Under the pieces are notes generated by a model. It saw only the letters and a list, made by a program, of their open reading frames with translations, ran no database searches and was not told the DNA's origin. Positions 41,920 to 47,910 of a DNA stretch of 47,910 bases are shown here, piece after piece. The position numbers were made by a program, and so were the translations under genes. Location of the stretch: the NCBI GenBank assembly GCA_964549615.1, contig CAZJVP010000084.1:1-47910 (forward strand), read 5' to 3'. Numbering within the stretch: the first letter of the stretch is position 1; the number at the start of each line of letters is the position of its first letter. This stretch comes from CAYVLA01 sp964549615 [NCBI: uncultured Thermococci archaeon]. GTDB taxonomy: Archaea > CAYQAE01 > CAYVLA01.

Positions 41920-42845
41920 GGCCGTGTGGTAACCTCGATCCCGTTCTCGGTCACGACGAAGGTCTCCTCGCTCTGGGCGACCAGGGTGCCCTGGCGCTCG
42001 GAAAGGACGCCGTACTTCCGAAGCGCCCTGTTCTGAAGCATCTCCAGGAGCGCAATCTTTGAGCCTGGGAACTTGTGCTTATACCATCTCTCGGTGAACG
42101 GCAGGGTCTTGTAGTTGTCCAGAATATAGGCGTAAAGGCGCTTGGCAGCCCTTAGCCTGGGGAAGGGATTGTCCCTGTTCACGGCGTAGATGTAGCAAAG
42201 CGCGGACTCGGTCACGTTTCCTGTCCCGTTGCTCACGAAGATGTCCATCCCGTAGGCCTCCCCGACCTCCAGAGGTTCCCCGTGAGGCATGTTGAAGTTG
42301 GGTATCGTCTTCCCTCCGTGTTGAACGTACTCCTCCAAGGTATGGCCCGACAGCTGCCTGATTGGGACATACCCGTATCCCCTGATCACTTCCTCAATCA
42401 CCCGGCCTATCTCGTTCGCCATCACGCCGGGGCCGGCTGTCTTGAGTGCCTCCTCTTGGGCCTTCTGGGCGCACGATATCAGATCCGACGTGCCTCCTCC
42501 GACTATGACGCAAGCCGCCGCATCGCCTATGAACCCGTCCAGGTGGGCACCCACGTCGATCTTCACGAGCTGCCCCTTCTTGAATGTCGAGGCATCGTTG
42601 TCAGGGCTCGTGTAATGGGCGGCAACGTGGTCGATCGAGATGTTGAGCGGGAAGGCGGGCTCGCATCCTAGGTCCCTTATCCTGTTCTCGACCTGCGTGC
42701 ACACGTCGATCAGCTTGACCCCTTCCTGAACCAGCGAGATGGCAAACTCCCGCGCCTCGGCCGCCACCTTGCCAGCGGCTCGATACTTCGAAAGAGGATC
42801 GGTGTCCTGCTTGTCGAGTGTCTCGCCGTCCTTCTCCTCTGCCAT
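41916..42845 (-). CDS. map: type II methionine aminopeptidase
   Basis: A 309-residue archaeal/eukaryotic-type enzyme that removes the start Met from nascent proteins. Metal and catalytic residues sit in SIDHVAAHYTSP (His), KIDVGAHLDGFIGDAA (two Asp), RQLSGHTLEEY (His) and SEETFVV (Glu). The helical insertion between them marks type II. A TATA box (minus, near 42872) lies 25 bases before ATG 42845, so it is probably leaderless. Confidence 0.95.
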   Translation of the reverse strand: MAEEKDGETLDKQDTDPLSKYRAAGKVAAEAREFAISLVQEGVKLIDVCTQVENRIRDLGCEPAFPLNISIDHVAAHYTSPDNDASTFKKGQLVKIDVGAHLDGFIGDAAACVIVGGGTSDLISCAQKAQEEALKTAGPGVMANEIGRVIEEVIRGYGYVPIRQLSGHTLEEYVQHGGKTIPNFNMPHGEPLEVGEAYGMDIFVSNGTGNVTESALCYIYAVNRDNPFPRLRAAKRLYAYILDNYKTLPFTERWYKHKFPGSKIALLEMLQNRALRKYGVLSERQGTLVAQSEETFVVTENGIEVTTRP

Positions 42846-42867
42846 GGGGACCCGGGGGAGGGCGAAC

Positions 42868-42878
42868 CTTTATTTATG
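42868..42878 (-). promoter_or_regulatory. TATA box for map
   Basis: CATAAATAAAGG on the minus strand lies about 27 bases before ATG 42845, the distance for a leaderless transcript. Confidence 0.55.
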
Positions 42879-43076
42879 GCATCCTGAGCCCTGGATTGCC
42901 TCGACCGAGGATGACGGGGCTGAGCCCCGTAAGTGAATATGCGGACCATTGCGCTGGACGCAAGTATCCTGGTATGCGGCCCTTCTCGCCGATCAACGTA
43001 CGCATATTGCCGCGTCTCGAACACGACCCGTTACCTTTAAGACCGCCGACCCTGGACCGGTGGCGGAAGGATTTTC

Positions 43077-45362
43077 GTGGCCGAGCTCTGGTTAGCATTG
43101 GAACCTGGCCTGAAGGATAACCGTGCCGTTGCGACGGCCCTTGAAGAGCTTGAGACCGCTTGCAACGCATCGTCGGTGAAGTTGGGCCTTGTCACGGCCT
43201 CGGACCGGAAGGCCAACATCCGGGTTATGGTCGGTCGGGTTGCTGCTAGGGACCGGGAGGCATTCGAACTCTGTCCGGTCGGGCTCCGGAAGTGGGAGCT
43301 CACGGGCGCCTCCGAGATCGGGTGTGCGAGGGGGTTGGCGTATCTGGCGGACAGGATGCGGATTGCGGGGAGGTTTCCTGCCTGCAAAGTAACCATGGAT
43401 CCAGCTTTCCCGCTCAGGGTGACCCACGTCAGCGTCGGCTCGCTTGACGCGCCGGATCATCCCTTCTTCGACGAATCTCGCTTTCCCGATGTGCTGCAGA
43501 GTGCGAAGAAGGACGTGGCGCGTGCCTTCCTTTACGGTGCCAACCATCTCTTGCTGCACTCGACGTATAGGGTGTCCGAGTGGACTGACCCGCCGCACAG
43601 CGAAAGGACGGCTATCTACCGCCGGCTCTACGCTGAGATCGCACGGGAGTGCCACAGGTACGACATGAAATGCCTTGTCATCGGCGATGAATTCCTCTAT
43701 CAGGACGGCATGGTCCCGGCGGGGACAACGCTATCGCCCGATAATCCCGTCCTCTGGGACATCCTGCAGAATCGCTACAGGTCCATCCTCAAGGCCCTGC
43801 CCGAGCTGGACGGGATAGGAGTCAGGATCGGCGAGATGCTGCCGATCGGCACCATAAGATCGTTCGATGTGATACACAACAAGAGCCCGCTCTCGCTGGA
43901 GGAGAAGTACCGTCGATTCGTGCGTGCGATGTACGATGTCGTCGCGGCCGAGTTCAAGAAGCTCTACTTCCACAGGACATGGGTGGTCAACGACTGGGAG
44001 CAGCACAGCGTCGAGTCCATCTTCCGGTCAATATTCTCGGAGATACCCACGGCGAACCTTGTGGTCTCGATAAAACTCACCAAGACCGATCAGTGGTGGT
44101 ACCAGGCCTTCAACCCGACCTTCGGCCAGACGAAGCATGCAACCTGCGTCGAACTCGAGATGGCCCACGGCCCGCACGGCCACCAGACGTACCCGGACTA
44201 CATGGGAGAATGGTTTCAGCCCGGTCTCAACTATGTGCTGGGTAGGGGGGCCATGGGAGTGGCATTCGGCTTTCCAACAAGCATGTGGATGGATGCCCAC
44301 CACTATGCGGCCAGAAGGCTGATGTGGGATCCAAGCTTGTCTGCATCCCAGCTGGCAAGGGACTGGGCTGCTCAGGTTTTTGGAAGGAGGGCCTCGAGGT
44401 ACGTGGGGGAAATGCTCCTCCTCTCCGACGATGCAATGGAAAAGGCGCTGTACATCCGCCCATATGCATCCACCCATGCATGGAACCCCCTCTCCCACCT
44501 GCTAACAGGCCTGTTTGTGGTAAAGGGCGATCCCGTGCTGGACGGCGGAAAGGAGCACGCAAGGTTCCTACGAGAACTCTACCTCATCTCAAAGCGCCAC
44601 TTCGATGATACCTTGGAAGAGCTCAGTAAGGGTCTCGCGATCTACGACAGGATGCTTAGGCTATTCGCCAAAGCTAGGCCCCTGATATCGAACAAGAGAG
44701 TGTTGAAGGAGGCGGAGACAAGCCTTTTCCAAGGGAGGGTTTTCCTGGGTCTGAACGTGGCCTATGTGACCGCCTTCATGCGCTTCTTCAAGTACGAGGA
44801 GGAGGCCACGGAGGCCGCAAGAACAGAAGCAAGGCGCCAGCTCGCCCGGCTCAGGAAGGCCCTTAAGGCGTACAAGGATAAAGTCGGCTGGTACAACACG
44901 ATTGGGATCGACACCTTCCTCGGCCTCGCTAGCGCGGGCCTGGTCGATCTGAAGCGGTACAAGGATATGCTGGCGCGGGCACCAGACGCATCGCAGATTC
45001 AGGGCATGCTGCTGGAGGCGAGGAAGTTCGATCAGGCCGCGGCTGAGAGGCCCGATGCGCGCAAGATACTCTACTTCGAGGCCAACATCGACGGGACAGA
45101 GCTGCTCATCGTCAAGGGAAATGCTCTCACCAACGTGCACATTTCCGACGAGGCGACGGCGGACATCCGATACCAGTTCGCTGAGGGCGTGCCCCGCCGA
45201 AAAGGCAGGCTCGTCATCAAACCCATCGATGTCAGAGGCTGGGCATACGTGGCGGAACAGCCTTCGGAGGCCAACGACTGGGCAGGGAAGATACTTGTCA
45301 AGGATCCACAGGATGGTCGCAGCGTCTACAGGTTTGAGGTTTACTGGGTTCCGGCGGATTGA
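43077..45362 (+). CDS. large glycosidase-like protein
   Basis: A 761-residue protein that looks like a glycoside hydrolase. Residues about 85-120 resemble the N-terminal domain of GH20/GH67 enzymes, ending PAFPLRVTHVSVGSLDAPD. A central alpha/beta barrel follows (VARAFLYGANHLLLHSTYR, MKCLVIGDEFLYQDGMV, DGIGVRIGEMLPIG), then a long helical C-terminal part and an ending beta domain. The resemblance to GH67 alpha-glucuronidase is by layout and is not proven by catalytic motifs. It has no signal peptide, so it acts in the cytosol. The start is GTG 43077, about 40 bases after CTTTAA at 43035-43040. Confidence 0.6.
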   Translation: MAELWLALEPGLKDNRAVATALEELETACNASSVKLGLVTASDRKANIRVMVGRVAARDREAFELCPVGLRKWELTGASEIGCARGLAYLADRMRIAGRFPACKVTMDPAFPLRVTHVSVGSLDAPDHPFFDESRFPDVLQSAKKDVARAFLYGANHLLLHSTYRVSEWTDPPHSERTAIYRRLYAEIARECHRYDMKCLVIGDEFLYQDGMVPAGTTLSPDNPVLWDILQNRYRSILKALPELDGIGVRIGEMLPIGTIRSFDVIHNKSPLSLEEKYRRFVRAMYDVVAAEFKKLYFHRTWVVNDWEQHSVESIFRSIFSEIPTANLVVSIKLTKTDQWWYQAFNPTFGQTKHATCVELEMAHGPHGHQTYPDYMGEWFQPGLNYVLGRGAMGVAFGFPTSMWMDAHHYAARRLMWDPSLSASQLARDWAAQVFGRRASRYVGEMLLLSDDAMEKALYIRPYASTHAWNPLSHLLTGLFVVKGDPVLDGGKEHARFLRELYLISKRHFDDTLEELSKGLAIYDRMLRLFAKARPLISNKRVLKEAETSLFQGRVFLGLNVAYVTAFMRFFKYEEEATEAARTEARRQLARLRKALKAYKDKVGWYNTIGIDTFLGLASAGLVDLKRYKDMLARAPDASQIQGMLLEARKFDQAAAERPDARKILYFEANIDGTELLIVKGNALTNVHISDEATADIRYQFAEGVPRRKGRLVIKPIDVRGWAYVAEQPSEANDWAGKILVKDPQDGRSVYRFEVYWVPAD

Positions 45363-45605
45363 TGGGCAGCCGGTCGGGCGTGCACGTGGCCTCGGTTGGC
45401 CAACGGCGGTCCATTCCCTAACCGGGTGCAACACGGTCGGACGGTTGGTACGTTCTCATCCTAGATCGATATATCGCTTCCTCTTCATCCCGTGCTGCAA
45501 GTCCTAATTGCGGCTCAGGCTTAATACTCTAACCTTGGTTGCCTGGCTGGCTCCCGGCCCGCCATTCGCAAGATTTTTTGCCTCGGCGTCTATGCTGTGT
45601 GCACC
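45363..45605. other. intergenic, nothing clear
   Basis: No gene or clear structure is visible. A T-rich box (AAGATTTTTTGC, near 45575) may be the promoter of the acetyltransferase gene. Confidence 0.4.
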
Positions 45606-46802
45606 ATGATCGACTACAAGGTTCGTTGCCTCAGAAAAAGCGAGCTTGAGGACATGATCGCCCTCACATCGACGGCCTACAACGCCGACCCCGAAACCTT
45701 TAGGAGGATATACGAGAGCGACCCATTCTACGATTTCCACCTGACGAGGGTCGCGGATCTTGACGGAAAGCTCATCGCCTATCTCAGAGCCGCGCCCCGG
45801 ACCATATGGATAGGCGGAAGCAAGCTCAGGATGGGCGGGATAGCGGAGGTGTGCACCCTTCAACCCTACCGAAGGATGGGAATAGCCACACGTCTGCTTC
45901 GGGACATGATTTGCCTCATGATCCGAAAGAAGTTTCCAGTTTCGATGCTCTACGGCAGAGACACATTCTACCGAAGGGTCGGCTACGAGCGCGCGATGGT
46001 AGTTCACTGGGTCCGGGCTCCGAGGCAGGTCCTTCCTGGGTACGCTGAACGTCAGAACATGCGCGACTTCGAAATGGCAGACCTACCGGCCGTCATGAAG
46101 GCCTACGACCTCACCTACGGCCGTCGCTCGTGCGCGATGACGCGAAATGAGGTCCACTGGAAGGTAAGGATCCTCGGACGTTCGAGGGTCAGGGTTTACG
46201 ACAGGGCGGGCATCAAGGGGTACTACGCATACAATACGAGGGACGAGAAGGTGAATGGCGGAACGAGGAAGGTCCTTTTCGTCGAGGAGGCCGGCTTCCG
46301 CGGCCCAGAGGCCATCCGCGGCATCATCGGCGATCTGGGCCGGTTTGAGGACTGTGAGATCATCGCATACGGGGGACCGCCCGGTGACAAGATCCTCGGC
46401 GGATTGTCGGTGCCCGGGTCCTCCGTTTCCGTGGGTTTCAGCGGGATGTTTAGGGTGAATGATGTCATGGCTACCCTGGAGTCGCTTCGGAATGAATTCG
46501 CAGGTTTTCGCGGGAAACTCGCCCTGAGGGTTCGAGATGACGTCATCCCGGGAAACTCTGGCGCTTTCACGATCGATGGCTCCGGATCCGAGACGGCGAT
46601 ATCTAGGGGAGAACCGGCCGATGGATGCCAATGGTTGGACGTCGACATCCGTGAACTATCGCAACTGGTTCCGGGCACCCTGTCGGTGGCGCACCTTGCG
46701 TCCATCGGGAAGATAGCATTTTCGTCCGGAAAGGCCCTGAGCCTCGCGGAAAGACTGTTCCCCGCTCGCTGCCCGTTTCAGCCGTCTCTTGATCATTTCT
46801 GA
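45606..46802 (+). CDS. Eis-like GNAT acetyltransferase
   Basis: A 398-residue protein of the Eis type: an N-terminal GNAT domain (acetyl-CoA loop in QPYRRMGIATRLLRDM), a second GNAT-like half, and a C-terminal SCP2-like domain. Family members acetylate amines, including aminoglycosides. The substrate here is unknown, and a resistance role should not be assumed. ATG 45606 lies near the predicted transcript start; GTG 45597 is possible. Confidence 0.85.
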   Translation: MIDYKVRCLRKSELEDMIALTSTAYNADPETFRRIYESDPFYDFHLTRVADLDGKLIAYLRAAPRTIWIGGSKLRMGGIAEVCTLQPYRRMGIATRLLRDMICLMIRKKFPVSMLYGRDTFYRRVGYERAMVVHWVRAPRQVLPGYAERQNMRDFEMADLPAVMKAYDLTYGRRSCAMTRNEVHWKVRILGRSRVRVYDRAGIKGYYAYNTRDEKVNGGTRKVLFVEEAGFRGPEAIRGIIGDLGRFEDCEIIAYGGPPGDKILGGLSVPGSSVSVGFSGMFRVNDVMATLESLRNEFAGFRGKLALRVRDDVIPGNSGAFTIDGSGSETAISRGEPADGCQWLDVDIRELSQLVPGTLSVAHLASIGKIAFSSGKALSLAERLFPARCPFQPSLDHF

Positions 46803-47040
46803 CCGGGCCCATGTGAAGTTCTTGGATCATAGCCCCGCTGACAGCCCAAGCCGGGGGCTTATTCGGAAGGCCGGTTCGCTTGGCCCGAAGTCTGGACCTT
46901 CCGGCGGCTTCAGTAGTTCCGAAGGTTGGTTTTTGGGGATTCTGTTAATCTTTGAAACGATTCCGGGTCAGAGCGTCTAGTTCCCTGCCCGATTCAGGAT
47001 GAAAGTTATCAGATGCCCCCCTCCCTCCACAAAAGGGTTT
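46803..47040. other. intergenic, no gene seen
   Basis: GC-rich stretch before the transposase with no supported gene. Short frames here lack motifs. Confidence 0.4.
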
Positions 47041-47041
47041 G

Positions 47042-47068
47042 ACACCAACCCCCTCAGAGGGGAGGTGT
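47042..47068. repeat. hairpin upstream of transposase
   Basis: ACACC (47042-47046) pairs with GGTGT (47064-47068), and inside it CCCCT (47050-47054) pairs with AGGGG (47058-47062) around a CAG loop. It may be the end of the insertion sequence or a structure that limits transposase translation. Confidence 0.45.
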
Positions 47069-47102
47069 TGAACTTTGAGACGTGGTAAGGAGGGGAAGCA
47101 GG

Positions 47103-47910
47103 ATGAGAAGCCCGCTTGTTGTATTTAAATCGCTGCCAAGGCTCCTGGCCAGAACCATCCGCATACCCATCGCCAGATACGCCCAGTACAAACCGGACAA
47201 GATCTGGGGAATGGCCATACTCACAGCAATGAACCAGACCAGCCTGGAACAGACAAAAAGACTCCAAAAACAACTGCACAGAAGCCTCACCCCATCGAAG
47301 AGACAGGCCAAGAAGACCAGAGAGGCCGAGCATGAGCTATCCTCCCCTGACACCGTCCTCTACCACCTCCACAAGCTCGGGGTCGGTGAGCTGACCGAAC
47401 GCTTCAACCAGATCATCGCACAACAGGTCAAAGAAGCCAAGAAGAGGGGCATGATCCCTAAGACAAGGATGGGGAAAGGCGTGGTGCTGGCCCTGGATAC
47501 GACCAGCCAGCCCTACTACGGCAAGAAGAAGAACCGGTGGATACTGGGCTGTAAGAGGAAGGCCGGCACAAACTGGGCCTACACCATGACTACCATAGAG
47601 GTTGTTGAGAAGAACAAGAGACTCTGCCTGGCAGCCCAACCGGTCAACCAGCTGGTGAAGATCAAGAAGATCGTTTACAGGTTGGTCAGAGCGGCCAGGA
47701 GGCATGTTAGGATCAGACTGCTCCTTTTGGACCGCGGATTCTTCTCCATAGAGGTCATACAGAGTTTGAACAGACACAGGATACCGTGGCTCATGCCAGT
47801 CATCAAGAACAGGGAGATAGAGGAGAAGGCCAACGCCATCTACCGGGAGAGGAAAACAGCTGTGGTAAGCCACATCCTTGGGGACAAGAAGAAGAGGAAG
47901 GGTAGAAGGC
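47103..47910 (+). mobile_element. IS4-superfamily transposase, ISH3-like, cut by window edge
   Basis: A frame open from ATG 47103 to the window end (269 codons, no stop) encodes the N-terminal two-thirds of a DDE transposase. A GGAGGGG ribosome site lies at 47089-47095. The first catalytic Asp is in LALDTTSQPYYGKKKNRWI, a layout close to ISH3-type transposases, and the second Asp is in LLLDRGFFS. The last acid and the C-terminus are beyond the window. The fragment at 2305-2487 may be the missing piece of a sister copy. Confidence 0.85.

Noticed and set aside
42880-43000. C/D-box RNA upstream of the glycosidase-like gene
   Set aside because: One GATGA and one CTGA are present near a GGGGC/GCCCC stem, but not as a full C-D-C'-D' set.
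45606-46802. aminoglycoside resistance gene
   Set aside because: Eis-like proteins have broad substrates and archaea are not targets of most of these drugs; context gives no support.
1-47910. CRISPR array, toxin-antitoxin or restriction system
   Set aside because: No regularly spaced repeats, cas genes or paired toxin-antitoxin genes seen; the only nuclease-like gene is broken.

Overview
The window is chromosomal DNA of an archaeon. The evidence is archaeal-type information genes: eS1 (S3Ae), uS15, the tRNA(Ile2) agmatidine synthase TiaS, the KEOPS subunit Pcc1, an archaeal RecJ-like DHH nuclease, Trm5 and type II methionine aminopeptidase. TATA boxes about 25 bases ahead of many start codons and very short or absent leaders agree. 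The DNA is GC-rich and uses TTG and GTG starts freely. A TACK-type lineage such as Bathyarchaeia is my guess; the sequence alone does not prove it.

Layout. Bases 1-3457 are accessory: a secreted protein with thrombospondin-3-like Asp repeats, a small membrane protein, a transposase scrap and a decayed PD-(D/E)XK nuclease-like gene, ending at the 3' end of a tRNA-Leu(CAG). Bases 3458-17070 are core: an unknown winged-helix gene, a 28-residue membrane peptide and trm5 coupled by ATGA overlaps; a YchF-like GTPase; rdgB-uS15-recJ-pcc1 divergent from eS1; tiaS; an XRE regulator; a THUMP protein; nnrE-nnrD; gatC; engB. Bases 17082-30283 hold a secreted Lon-like protease with a TauE exporter, a putative structured RNA just ahead of an unusual kinase, a HAD phosphatase, a PfkB kinase, a Gfo/Idh/MocA oxidoreductase, a DUF72 protein, superoxide reductase, a lone PAS protein, a methyltransferase and an FGGY sugar kinase.

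Bases 30255-34676 form a coupled leftward operon (aldolase, oxidoreductase, amidohydrolase, arabinose-isomerase-like protein) that converges on the FGGY kinase and looks like a carbohydrate pathway of unknown substrate. After an IS66 remnant comes a phosphate island (35234-41061): an ArsC-like phosphatase, phoU, pstB, a fused pstC-pstA, pstS, and a divergent AbrB-PhoU regulator around a palindrome-rich control region. The right end holds an exported protein with a sorting-signal-like tail, methionine aminopeptidase, a large glycosidase-like protein, an Eis-like acetyltransferase and an IS4-superfamily transposase cut by the window edge.

The most interesting items are the structured RNA at 19942-20130, the coupled 28-residue membrane peptide, the nucleotidyltransferase-like/kinase fusion, the sugar operon, the PstC-PstA fusion, the tRNA-Leu boundary, and the fact that nine of eleven convergent gene pairs overlap at their 3' ends. 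I found no CRISPR array and no clearly novel defence system.
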